From NCBI GenBank assembly GCA_903907175.1, contig CAIVNB010000015.1:1-11592 (forward strand): a DNA stretch of 11,592 bases, read 5' to 3'. Made by a program: the position numbers and the translations under genes. Within the stretch, counting starts at the first letter, position 1. Each line of letters begins with the position of its first letter. Source of the DNA: an uncultured bacterium. GTDB taxonomy: Bacteria; Patescibacteriota; Minisyncoccia; Phycocordibacterales; UBA9973. A model generated the notes under the pieces. The model saw only the letters and a program-made list of their open reading frames with translations, had not been told where the DNA came from and did no database searches. Positions 1 through 5,797 of the stretch are shown here, piece after piece.

Positions 1-46
1 AAAAGATCCTAGGGAATACGTTAGTTTCTAAATTTTCGTATTTCTG

Positions 47-68
47 TATCCTGACTCCGGTCAGGATA
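47..68 (+). other. 9-bp hairpin with UCCG tetraloop directly before tRNA-Trp
   Basis: A perfect 9-bp inverted repeat, TATCCTGAC (47-55) and GTCAGGATA (60-68), closes on the loop TCCG. In RNA this is a C-G-closed UNCG-type tetraloop, a class known to be unusually stable. It ends one base before the tRNA 5' end (70). No T-run follows, so it is not a standard intrinsic terminator. It may be a leader structure of the tRNA precursor or the end of an upstream transcript. The structure is seen; the role is inferred. Confidence 0.6.
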
Positions 69-69
69 T

Positions 70-143
70 GGGCGATTAGTTAAGTGGTATAACTTCGGTC
101 TCCAAAACCGCGGTCGGGGGTTCGATTCCCTCATCGCCCGCCA
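70..143 (+). tRNA. trnW: tRNA-Trp (anticodon CCA)
   Basis: The 74-nt cloverleaf folds cleanly. The acceptor stem is GGGCGAT (70-76) with ATCGCCC (133-139), followed by discriminator G and an encoded CCA (141-143). The D arm is GTTA/TAAC (79-82/90-93). The anticodon arm runs 95-111 with loop CTCCAAA, so the anticodon is CCA at 102-104, which reads UGG (Trp). The outermost pair of this stem is a T-C mismatch. The T arm is GGGGG/CCCTC around TTCGATT (116-132). A CCA anticodon fits the standard code with UGA as stop. An intrinsic terminator lies 36 nt downstream. Confidence 0.95.
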
Positions 144-179
144 TTGACAGCTAGCACGAGACGGCCCGCTACAAAAAAT

Positions 180-202
180 AGACAGTGAAACTGTCTTTTT
201 TT
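180..202 (+). terminator. Intrinsic terminator after tRNA-Trp, probably bidirectional
   Basis: Stem AGACAGT (180-186) and ACTGTCT (190-196) close on the 3-nt loop GAA. A T-run follows (196-202), and an A-run precedes the stem (173-178). It therefore reads as a terminator on both strands. Its position 36 nt after the tRNA CCA end fits termination of the tRNA transcript. Confidence 0.8.
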
Positions 203-213
203 GTTGTGCGATA

Positions 214-235
214 GTAAGCAAACTGCTTTGCTTAC
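214..235. repeat. Perfect 9-bp inverted repeat
   Basis: GTAAGCAAA (214-222) and TTTGCTTAC (227-235) close on the loop CTGC. There is no adjacent T-run on the plus side. It sits between the tRNA terminator and the larger branched element at 240-309, and may belong to the same structured unit. Confidence 0.6.
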
Positions 236-236
236 G

Positions 237-327
237 GAGGGAATCGAAAGACTTTTCCTTGCGAACGAAGTGAGATGGAAAAGTACCTGGCTATGTAATA
301 GCCGATTCCAAATTTCTAATCGCCCGC
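237..327. repeat. Structured non-coding element with partial tRNA-Trp end copies
   Basis: With the features on either side, this accounts for the 330-base gap between the tRNA and the transporter gene. GGAATCG (240-246) can pair with CGATTCC (303-309). Inside are two further arms: ACTTTTCC/GGAAAAGT (251-258/277-284) and GCTA/TAGC (290-293/299-302). The result is a three-way junction on either strand. The edges match the tRNA: positions 237-248 are the exact reverse complement of tRNA positions 121-132, and ATCGCCCGC (319-327) equals tRNA positions 133-141. The minus strand of 316-325 reads GGGCGATTAG, the exact first 10 bases of the tRNA. No complete second tRNA can be folded. It could be a degraded tRNA copy, a small palindromic mobile element or an ncRNA. 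Confidence 0.5.
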
Positions 328-416
328 AATAATAACGCAAGGACAGATAAATTCTATCCGAGTGTTTTATTATACGTAACGTTGTGTGCTTTGTGAACTC
401 TGGAAGTATTTTTGGG

Positions 417-446
417 CTAGTATTTATCTAGTGGCTAGCATATAAT
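417..446 (+). promoter_or_regulatory. Putative promoter of the potassium transporter gene
   Basis: A consensus -10 box TATAAT lies at 441-446, predicting a start of transcription near 453 and a leader of about 20 nt. The -35 region at 17-bp spacing (418-423, TAGTAT) is weak. Three CTAG tetramers (417-420, 428-431, 435-438) sit just upstream of the -10 box, the last inside the palindrome GCTAGC. They could be a protein-binding site, but that is only inferred. Confidence 0.45.
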
Positions 447-473
447 CTATATTGCAATAAAAAAATATTAAAT

Positions 474-2591
474 ATGAAAACTTTCAGAGAAATTATAAAT
501 CGTGAGAAATCAACACATGCCAATAGTTCAATGGATAATAAAACTAAGGGGAGTATAGGACTTGCGATTCTCGCTCTAGGAGTAGTTTTTGGGGACATTG
601 GTACATCTCCCCTCTATGCTTTAAAGGAAACTTTTTTGGGGCATAATCCTATTGTTGCTGATTTACCAAATGTGCTGGGCGCAGTATCACTTTTTTTCTG
701 GACTCTTTTTATAGTTGTTTCTTTTAAATACGTCCTCTTAATAATGAGAGCTGATAATGACGGTGAGGGTGGTATTTTATCGCTTCTCGGTCTTATAAAA
801 AATAATCATTACAAAATTCCGCAAAAAGTATATTTATCAATTAGTGTTCTTATTTTATTTGGTGCCGCTCTTTTGTACGGAGATGGAATGATAACTCCTG
901 CAATTTCAGTAATTTCTGCAGTGGAAGGACTTGCCATAGCGCTTCCCAGTACCATAAATCTTATTATACCACTTACCTTGATAATCCTTTTTGTATTATT
1001 TGCCATTCAAAAAAAGGGTACAGAAAAAGTTGCTTCCTATTTTAGCCCAATAATGATTCTGTGGTTGGTTTCTCTTATTGGTTTTTCTATTCCTTATATA
1101 TTGAAAAGTCCTGAAATTTTTCAAAGCATTAATCCACTATTTGGAATACGTTTTTTATATAGAGAGGGTATAAACTCGATATGGATTATTGGCACTGTAG
1201 TCTTGTGCGTAACTGGAGCCGAAGCACTCTTTGCTGATTTGGGACACTTTGGAAGAAAGGCAATAACGAAAGCATGGTTTTTTTTCGTTTACCCCGCCCT
1301 AATTATTAACTACTTGGGACAGGGTGCGCGGTTACTCGATCCCACACCTATTGCTGGGGGGAATCTATTCTATGCACTTGTTTCTAACTGGGCGCTAATT
1401 CCCATGGTCATTCTTTCAACGTTGGCAACAGTTATAGCAAGTCAAGCGTTAATATCTGGGGCTTTTTCGCTTACATATCAGGCAATGGCATTGGGTGTTT
1501 TTCCACGTCTTAGAGTTCTACACACAAATAGAGACATGGGTGGTCAAATATATATGCCTTTCATAAATTGGGCACTTTTTATTGGTTGTGCATTTCTTGT
1601 AATATTTTTTCGAAACTCAGGAAATCTTGCTGCTGCATACGGTATCGCGGTAACAGGAACCATGGCAATCACGACTATGGCATTTTTCGTAGTGGCCAAA
1701 TATAAATTTGAATGGCCTGATTACGTTTCTGTTCCCATCTGTGGATTTTTAATCATTATTGATATTATTTTTTTGGGTGCAAACCTTGTTAAGTTTTTTC
1801 ATGGTGGCTATATGCCCATTATTGTTGGCTTGATGATTTTTTTTATAATGTGGATATGGCAATGGGGTAGAAAAACTATTGGCGTGGCATATAAAATCTA
1901 CGGTGGAAGAAAATCTCTGAGTTGGTATATAGATCTAAAAAGAAAACTTGAACGTTCTGGAGGTATCTTAGAAGACAGTAGGCCTAGAAATATTGTTGAA
2001 TCAGATAGAATGGTAGTACTTCTATCTTCTCACCCAGTTAATGAACTACAAGATGGAATACCAGCAACACTTAGAATCTTCTTAAAAAGAAGTGGTGTAA
2101 TTCCAAAACACTTGATGCTTCTCACAATTCACCAAGAAAGAATCCCGTTTGTGTTAAAAGATAGATATAAAGTTGTTAATTTCGGGAATGGGGTTATTTC
2201 AGCTCAGATTAGATTTGGATTTATGGAAGACCCAGATGTAAAAAAATCCCTACGAGATTTATGGGCAGAAGGAATTATACGTAAAGGGATTCGTCGATGT
2301 TCAATAGAGGTCGGAGAAGAAGAAATTATTATCCGATCCAATACTCCAATTATAAATAAAGTCTTAGCAAGAATTTATCGTTATGTTCTTAATTTATCGA
2401 TTCCTGCCCATAGATATTTTGGATTGAACAATGCTAGTGGTTTGAATAAGATAATTGTTCCCATAGTCATCGACAAAGAAGGTATCCGTATCGATATCCC
2501 AGAATTTGCTCTTGTATTCGAAGAAGAAAAGGAGGCAATAGATCCAGATACACTTATCCCCACAAAAACAGAGTTTAATAAGATCTCGTAA
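474..2591 (+). CDS. kup: Kup-family low-affinity potassium uptake protein
   Basis: This is a 705-aa potassium transporter of the KUP/HAK/KT family, which takes up K+ with H+ across the cytoplasmic membrane. Family motifs appear in order: GDIGTSPLYALKETF from residue 40 (ion-pathway Asp41), DNDGEGGI at 94-101, LLYGDGMITPAIS at 133-145, GAEALFADLGHFGRKAI at 248-264, INYLGQGARLL at 278-288 and the SQALISGAFSLTYQA block at 323-337. About twelve hydrophobic segments fill residues 27-465. A soluble C-terminal domain (about 470-690) with the family SSHPVNELQDGIPATL stretch follows. E. coli Kup is 622 aa, so both ends are slightly longer here. The start is uncertain: Met20 (ATG at 531) is equally compatible with the family, and neither ATG has a Shine-Dalgarno sequence. 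I kept the first because the -10 box at 441-446 places it on the mRNA. No terminator is visible after the stop. Confidence 0.95.
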   Translation: MKTFREIINREKSTHANSSMDNKTKGSIGLAILALGVVFGDIGTSPLYALKETFLGHNPIVADLPNVLGAVSLFFWTLFIVVSFKYVLLIMRADNDGEGGILSLLGLIKNNHYKIPQKVYLSISVLILFGAALLYGDGMITPAISVISAVEGLAIALPSTINLIIPLTLIILFVLFAIQKKGTEKVASYFSPIMILWLVSLIGFSIPYILKSPEIFQSINPLFGIRFLYREGINSIWIIGTVVLCVTGAEALFADLGHFGRKAITKAWFFFVYPALIINYLGQGARLLDPTPIAGGNLFYALVSNWALIPMVILSTLATVIASQALISGAFSLTYQAMALGVFPRLRVLHTNRDMGGQIYMPFINWALFIGCAFLVIFFRNSGNLAAAYGIAVTGTMAITTMAFFVVAKYKFEWPDYVSVPICGFLIIIDIIFLGANLVKFFHGGYMPIIVGLMIFFIMWIWQWGRKTIGVAYKIYGGRKSLSWYIDLKRKLERSGGILEDSRPRNIVESDRMVVLLSSHPVNELQDGIPATLRIFLKRSGVIPKHLMLLTIHQERIPFVLKDRYKVVNFGNGVISAQIRFGFMEDPDVKKSLRDLWAEGIIRKGIRRCSIEVGEEEIIIRSNTPIINKVLARIYRYVLNLSIPAHRYFGLNNASGLNKIIVPIVIDKEGIRIDIPEFALVFEEEKEAIDPDTLIPTKTEFNKIS

Positions 2592-2634
2592 CATTTATTT
2601 ATGTCGGTAGGAATATTTTTGTATTAAAAAAAAT

Positions 2635-2662
2635 ATAACAAATCTAAACGTTTTGATATAAT
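2635..2662 (+). promoter_or_regulatory. Putative extended -10 promoter
   Basis: TG-A-TATAAT (2654-2662) is a full extended -10 element. A weak -35 match, ATAACA (2635-2640), lies 16 bp upstream. The predicted transcript starts near 2669, leaving a leader of about 35 nt before the ATG at 2704. No ribosome-binding site is visible in it. Confidence 0.5.
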
Positions 2663-2703
2663 TAATCTTGTAATAATTTAAGTCTTTCAACGTCTTTATT
2701 TAT

Positions 2704-3450
2704 ATGAAAAAAATACTAATTTATATTGTTTTGGTTGTAGTTGTTTTGATTGGGACCATTATTTATTTTGTTAATACTAAAAATGAAAATGTTGTAATAG
2801 TGCCAACACCAAAAGAACCAATTGCTATGTGTTACCAATACCAAAAAGAAACATCACGTGGTTTTGTTGATCGCGTTTGGCTTAAAATGAATATCACAGG
2901 AGACAAAGGCGATAAAGTAACAGGAGAATATCAAACTCTTTTAGCAGAAAAAGATAGCAAGGTAGGCACATTTATCGGAACCATTGGGCCTATGGATCCA
3001 AAAATTAGTGGACGAATTGCTGATGTTTGGTGGAATTCATTGGGTGAAGGCATGCGGGTGACGGAACAATTAAGAATTGAATTTGGTGAAGGAAGTGCTT
3101 TTGCCTTGGGTGGTGAAATGGTAGATCGAGGAGATGGAACATATGTATACAAAGATGCCATCAAATTAACTCCTGGACTTCAAATGTCGCAGATTGATTG
3201 TGAAAGATTACAAGACCAAAATCTAGTTGAAAAATATGTTCGTGAAAATATTAATACAATTGTAAAAGAGAAACCTGTTTTAGGTGGTTCGTGGTATGCG
3301 ACTGTTGTGAATATAAATCCATCAACAAAAAGCGGAACAATGTTATTAACCTATGAAGATGGTCATATCCAAGGAAAGTCAGAATTTAATTACACAATAA
3401 ATGGCACACAAATAATAGTTACTCCAAAACTTGATTCCGGAATTAAATAA
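2704..3450 (+). CDS. Membrane-anchored extracytoplasmic protein of unknown function
   Basis: A 248-aa protein I cannot assign a function. Residues 3-23 form one strongly hydrophobic helix after MKK, best read as an uncleaved N-terminal anchor. No lipobox is evident. Residues 24-40 are a Pro/Asn-rich linker. The rest is a soluble, probably beta-rich outer domain. It has a Gly/Asp-rich part (res. 62-150, including GTIGPMDPKISGR at 92-104 and ADVWWNSLGEGM at 106-117) and a C-terminal part starting GGSWYATVV (194-202). The only cysteines are C43 and C166, so one disulfide is possible. From memory it resembles hypothetical proteins of Parcubacteria genomes with the same CYQYQKETSRGFVDRVWLKM block (43-62); I could not check this by search. 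It has its own promoter and ends 6 bp from the convergent FMN-protein gene. Confidence 0.8.
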   Translation: MKKILIYIVLVVVVLIGTIIYFVNTKNENVVIVPTPKEPIAMCYQYQKETSRGFVDRVWLKMNITGDKGDKVTGEYQTLLAEKDSKVGTFIGTIGPMDPKISGRIADVWWNSLGEGMRVTEQLRIEFGEGSAFALGGEMVDRGDGTYVYKDAIKLTPGLQMSQIDCERLQDQNLVEKYVRENINTIVKEKPVLGGSWYATVVNINPSTKSGTMLLTYEDGHIQGKSEFNYTINGTQIIVTPKLDSGIK

Positions 3451-3456
3451 AAAACT

Positions 3457-4095
3457 TTAATCGACTTGAGGAGGGCGCCAGAAAATATCTTCTAGGACCC
3501 CTTGATTTTCATGTTTTTTAATTTTTTGAGCGTATTTTTTCCCTTTTTTGAAACATTTCTTAAGTATTTTTGTATTTTGAAAAGTTTTTACATCACCACT
3601 GTAATATGCTCCCATGACTTTGGCATTGAAATATAAAAAGACACCTCTTAACCAAAAAGATGGAAAAACAAAAAACAAAATATGTTCTGCCCAATTAGGA
3701 GTTCCTCCTGATACTAAAAAATAAGTTCTCAAATGTCCGAGCATCCCAACGGGCTGTTTTAATTTATTTTTTCTACTTAGATCTAGCGCAAAAAATCTCA
3801 TTCTGTCTATGAAATTTTTTAAATGAGAGGGGACAGCAAAATTGTAGGTTGGAGTAGCAATAACTAGCCCGAATATTTCTTTAGTGATTTTTTCTGACAA
3901 CTCTTTGAATTTTGCTTCATATTCTTGGGGCCCCTTACTATTTTCATATTTGTAAGTATCGATAGGGATATCTTCCAGGTAAATTTTTTCTACTTCAATA
4001 CCAGTAATTTCTTTCATTCCCAAGATAAAATGGTCTAACATTGTGTCAGAATTTCTTCCACGAGAAGGTGAACAAGAAAGAGCAAGTACTTTCAT
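3457..4095 (-). CDS. Flavodoxin-fold FMN-dependent NAD(P)H oxidoreductase
   Basis: A 212-aa protein of the NADPH-dependent FMN reductase / flavodoxin-like family. The first strand and phosphate loop are visible as MKVLALSCSPSRGRNSDTM (res. 1-19), the usual FMN-phosphate site. The second FMN-contact motif is TPTYNFAVPSHLKNFIDR at 81-98. The segment FLVSGGTP (126-133) fits the third flavin loop. No ferredoxin-type cysteine cluster is present, so it is not an iron-sulphur flavoprotein. Residues 137-165 are unusually aromatic and hydrophobic and may be a dimer or membrane-contact surface. The natural substrate (quinone, azo compound, flavin) cannot be told from sequence. It lies 24 bp downstream of the YceI-like gene on the same strand, so cotranscription is likely. 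The gap also holds its own extended -10 box, six bases before the ATG. Confidence 0.85.
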   Translation of the reverse strand: MKVLALSCSPSRGRNSDTMLDHFILGMKEITGIEVEKIYLEDIPIDTYKYENSKGPQEYEAKFKELSEKITKEIFGLVIATPTYNFAVPSHLKNFIDRMRFFALDLSRKNKLKQPVGMLGHLRTYFLVSGGTPNWAEHILFFVFPSFWLRGVFLYFNAKVMGAYYSGDVKTFQNTKILKKCFKKGKKYAQKIKKHENQGVLEDIFWRPPQVD

Positions 4096-4101
4096 ACCCT
4101 T

Positions 4102-4110
4102 ATAATAACA
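4102..4110 (-). promoter_or_regulatory. Extended -10 box immediately before the FMN-protein start
   Basis: On the minus strand the bases read TG-T-TATTAT and are followed by six bases (AAGGGT) and then the ATG at 4095. Transcription from here would start at or next to the A of the start codon, giving a leaderless mRNA. It lies in the 24-bp gap behind the upstream gene's stop, so it would be an internal promoter of a two-gene unit. The AAGG in the gap is too close to the ATG to be a normal Shine-Dalgarno. Confidence 0.45.
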
Positions 4111-4119
4111 TTTTTTAGC

Positions 4120-4647
4120 TTATTTTACTTCCTTGAATTCAGTATTTATTTCAAGTTTTACTTCATCTGAAACCACAACTCCACCTTGTTCTATCGGTGC
4201 ATTCCAAGTGAGACCAAAATCCTTACGACTAAGCGAGCCAAGTATTTCAAAGCCCATCATTTTTGCTCCATCCATTCCTGTGATTGTTCCATTTAAAGTT
4301 GTATCAAGAATAATTTCTTTTGTTATTCCATGCATGTTTAGTTCTCCTGTCACTTCAAATTTATTATCACTTCTTTTTGTAATACTTTTAGATTTAAAAG
4401 ATAAAGTAGGGAATGAAGCAGAATCAAAAAAATCAGGAGATTGTAGGTGTTTATCTCGCATATCATTTTCTGTATTTATACTTGCAGTATCAGCGCTAAA
4501 AGAAATTACCGCTTTTGTAAAATCTTCATCTTCCATTTCTATACTTCCTTTAAAACTATTAAATTTACCTCTAACATTCGAAATCATAAGGTGTTTTACC
4601 TTAAAGCCAATTTCCGAATGAGCACTATCTATATTCCATGTTTTCAT
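4120..4647 (-). CDS. YceI-like family protein (lipocalin-like lipid-binding fold)
   Basis: A 175-aa member of the YceI family, eight-stranded lipocalin-like barrels that in known members bind long isoprenoid lipids. The start WNIDSAHSEIGFKVKHLMISNVRG (res. 4-27) is the classic N-terminal signature. The mid-region DMRDKHLQSPDFFDSASFP (62-80), the GELNMHGITKEI block (101-112) and the C-terminal SRKDFGLTWNAP (140-151) also match. Total length is normal for the mature domain. There is no signal peptide, unlike E. coli YceI, so this copy should be cytoplasmic. A good promoter lies upstream, divergent from the yhhQ-like gene, and the FMN protein follows 24 bp downstream. A functional link between the two is possible but only suggested by position. 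Confidence 0.92.
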   Translation of the reverse strand: MKTWNIDSAHSEIGFKVKHLMISNVRGKFNSFKGSIEMEDEDFTKAVISFSADTASINTENDMRDKHLQSPDFFDSASFPTLSFKSKSITKRSDNKFEVTGELNMHGITKEIILDTTLNGTITGMDGAKMMGFEILGSLSRKDFGLTWNAPIEQGGVVVSDEVKLEINTEFKEVK

Positions 4648-4691
4648 ATTTTTTCTTACTTATATTATTTTTATAAATTCAACCGTTCCTT

Positions 4692-4720
4692 ATTGTATTT
4701 CTTTTATTTTACAATGTCTA
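4692..4720 (-). promoter_or_regulatory. Promoter of the YceI-like / FMN-protein unit
   Basis: On the minus strand, TAGACA (4720-4715) and TACAAT (4697-4692) are separated by exactly 17 bp. Each matches the sigma-70 consensus at five of six positions. The predicted start near 4685 gives a leader of about 38 nt before the ATG at 4647, without a Shine-Dalgarno. This is one of the two best two-box promoters in the window. Confidence 0.6.
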
Positions 4721-4782
4721 TATTGTATTATTCTGACGTGAACTTTTCATGAAGATTAATACTAAAATACAAAGGGAATATA

Positions 4783-4791
4783 TGATAGAAT
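4783..4791 (+). promoter_or_regulatory. Extended -10 box immediately before the yhhQ-like gene
   Basis: TG-A-TAGAAT occupies 4783-4791, and seven bases separate it from the ATG at 4799. Transcription would begin at or one base before the start codon, so the mRNA would be leaderless. No clear -35 box is seen, which is usual for extended -10 promoters. Confidence 0.45.
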
Positions 4792-4798
4792 AAAATCC

Positions 4799-5467
4799 AT
4801 GCAAAAGAGTTATAAATATTTAGGAGTAATAAGTGTATTTTTTGTTTCAGTATTACTTATTTCAAACGTTGCTTCGACAAAGATTGTTGATTTTGGGTGG
4901 TTCACCTTTGATGGAGGGACTTTACTTTTTCCGTTGAGTTATATTTTTGGAGATATTTTAACGGAAGTATATGGTTACAAAAATACTAAGGGAGTAATCT
5001 GGCTAGGATTTTTTATGGCACTTCTTATGTCTCTTGTATTTATTGTCGTTGGTAAACTGCCCTCTGCTTCTGGTTGGAATAATCAAAGTGCTTACGATTT
5101 GATTTTGGGGCTAACTCCAAGAATAGTTTTCGCAAGCTTGATCGCTTATGCTTGTGGAGAATTTTCTAATTCATATATACTTGCAAAAATGAAAATATGG
5201 ACAAAAGGAAAAATACTTTGGGCAAGGACTATTGGCTCAACTATTATCGGAGAATTTGTGGACAGCATTCTTTTTATCCTGATAGCTTTTTGGGGAATTT
5301 TGCCAAACTCTCTACTTATCACATTAATAATTTCAAATTATGTTTTTAAGACAGCTATTGAAATAATCTTTACACCAGCAACTTACAAGGTAGTTAATTT
5401 CTTAAAAAAGGAAGAAGGGGAAGACTATTATGACACTGATACGAATTTCAATCCTTTTGTAAAATAA
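4799..5467 (+). CDS. yhhQ: Queuosine precursor transporter, YhhQ/DUF165 family
   Basis: A 222-aa integral membrane protein of the VUT/DUF165 family. E. coli YhhQ of this family imports the queuosine precursors preQ0/preQ1 for tRNA wobble-base modification. Visible family features are LLISNVASTKIVDFG (res. 19-33), the core motif TLLFPLSYIFGDILTEVYGY (41-60), and ARTIGSTIIGEFVDSILFI (142-160) with its conserved Glu152 and Asp155. The terminal YVFKTAIEIIFTPATYKVV (181-199) also fits. About six transmembrane segments are expected, and an acidic cytoplasmic tail (204-216) follows. The 222-aa length is typical. Substrate preference cannot be read from sequence, and no queuosine-synthesis gene is nearby, so a salvage role is inferred. 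The gene appears to stand alone, with its own -10 box and no good plus-strand terminator. Confidence 0.9.
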   Translation: MQKSYKYLGVISVFFVSVLLISNVASTKIVDFGWFTFDGGTLLFPLSYIFGDILTEVYGYKNTKGVIWLGFFMALLMSLVFIVVGKLPSASGWNNQSAYDLILGLTPRIVFASLIAYACGEFSNSYILAKMKIWTKGKILWARTIGSTIIGEFVDSILFILIAFWGILPNSLLITLIISNYVFKTAIEIIFTPATYKVVNFLKKEEGEDYYDTDTNFNPFVK

Positions 5468-5489
5468 AAAAAGAGCTGGTTAGGCTCTT
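5461..5489 (-). terminator. Intrinsic terminator, minus-strand direction
   Basis: Stem AAGAGC (5471-5476) and GCTCTT (5484-5489) encloses a 7-nt loop. Read on the minus strand, the stem runs into an uninterrupted U-run and then ATTTT, a good intrinsic terminator. On the plus strand the following bases (GAATATTTTA) are a poor U-tract. It thus serves mainly a transcript coming from the right, 20 nt after the stop of the small minus-strand ORF. Confidence 0.7.
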
Positions 5490-5508
5490 GAATATTTTAT
5501 AACCGTGT

Positions 5509-5706
5509 TCAATTTGCCTTATCTCTACTATCTGGCAAACACCCAGGGACAGAGTAAGCGCTCATGTTAATCTTTCCTTCTGTTTCTTCCTCTTTTTTTT
5601 CTGGGCTAGGAAGGATGTTGGCTGTTCCAACAATTACGAAATGGTTCATTCCTACTACATACGGATCATTTGTTACCATATCATTGTTTTTTGGGTTAAT
5701 ACTCAA
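5509..5706 (-). CDS. Possible small protein (56-65 aa), unknown function
   Basis: With its signals, this fills the 330-base gap between the yhhQ-like gene and purL. The minus-strand ORF encodes 65 aa from a TTG at 5706, or 56 aa from the ATG at 5679. It is bracketed by a consensus promoter (5720-5749) and a terminator (5461-5489), which argues that the minus strand is transcribed. Codon third positions are A/T-rich, as in the neighbouring genes. The product has a mildly hydrophobic stretch (YVVGMNHFVIVGTANIL, counted from Tyr16 of the long form), then a charged KKEEETEGK run (37-45) and a single Cys. There is no signal peptide, transmembrane helix or recognisable motif. The alternative is a non-coding RNA of about 240 nt with this ORF by chance. 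The plus-strand ORF overlapping it (5564-5752) looks like a shadow. Confidence 0.5.
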   Translation of the reverse strand: MSINPKNNDMVTNDPYVVGMNHFVIVGTANILPSPEKKEEETEGKINMSAYSVPGCLPDSRDKAN

Positions 5707-5719
5707 GAATGTTTGCTAT

Positions 5720-5749
5720 ATGATACCACGCTTAAAACGTATTTGTCAA
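5720..5749 (-). promoter_or_regulatory. Consensus promoter of the small minus-strand unit
   Basis: On the minus strand a perfect -35 TTGACA (5749-5744) and a -10 TATCAT (5725-5720) are 18 bp apart. Predicted transcription start is near 5713. It points away from purL, so the purL and small-gene promoters are divergent, with their start points only about 85 bp apart. Confidence 0.65.
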
Positions 5750-5762
5750 TAAAATAAAAATG

Positions 5763-5780
5763 TATTTTTTATAAAAAATA
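5763..5780. promoter_or_regulatory. 18-bp perfect palindrome in the purL -35 region (candidate operator)
   Basis: TATTTTTTATAAAAAATA is its own reverse complement over all 18 bases. It ends three bases before the purL -10 box and covers the place where a -35 box would be. That position suits a dimeric repressor or activator site. Being pure A+T, it could also be a bendable or chance sequence. No regulator gene is in the window. Confidence 0.35.
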
Positions 5781-5783
5781 TAT

Positions 5784-5789
5784 TATAAT
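5784..5789 (+). promoter_or_regulatory. -10 box of the purL-purQ-purF operon
   Basis: A consensus TATAAT lies eight bases before the purL ATG at 5798. Transcription would start about 1-2 bases before the ATG, so purL should be translated from a leaderless mRNA. That leaves no room for an upstream purine riboswitch. Confidence 0.5.
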
Positions 5790-5797
5790 GTGCGCAT

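Noticed and set aside
133..327. attL/attR-like direct repeat from the tRNA 3' end
   Set aside because: The shared direct match is only nine bases, the interval is under 200 bp, and no integrase or phage gene is present. A remnant tRNA copy explains it better.
21..340. Two minus-strand ORFs across the tRNA region, one containing RESNPRPRFWRP
   Set aside because: The peptide is the antisense translation of the tRNA-Trp gene, a familiar false protein call. The rest covers the terminator and the structured element.
4133..4752. Plus-strand ORFs of 162 and 101 aa opposite the YceI-like gene
   Set aside because: They lie antisense to a gene with full family signatures. Their translations are low-complexity and match nothing recognisable.
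5564..5752. Plus-strand 62-aa ORF between yhhQ and purL with hydrophobic character
   Set aside because: No promoter, start signal or plus-strand terminator fits it. The minus strand has a consensus promoter and terminator around the opposite ORF, so this is best read as its shadow.
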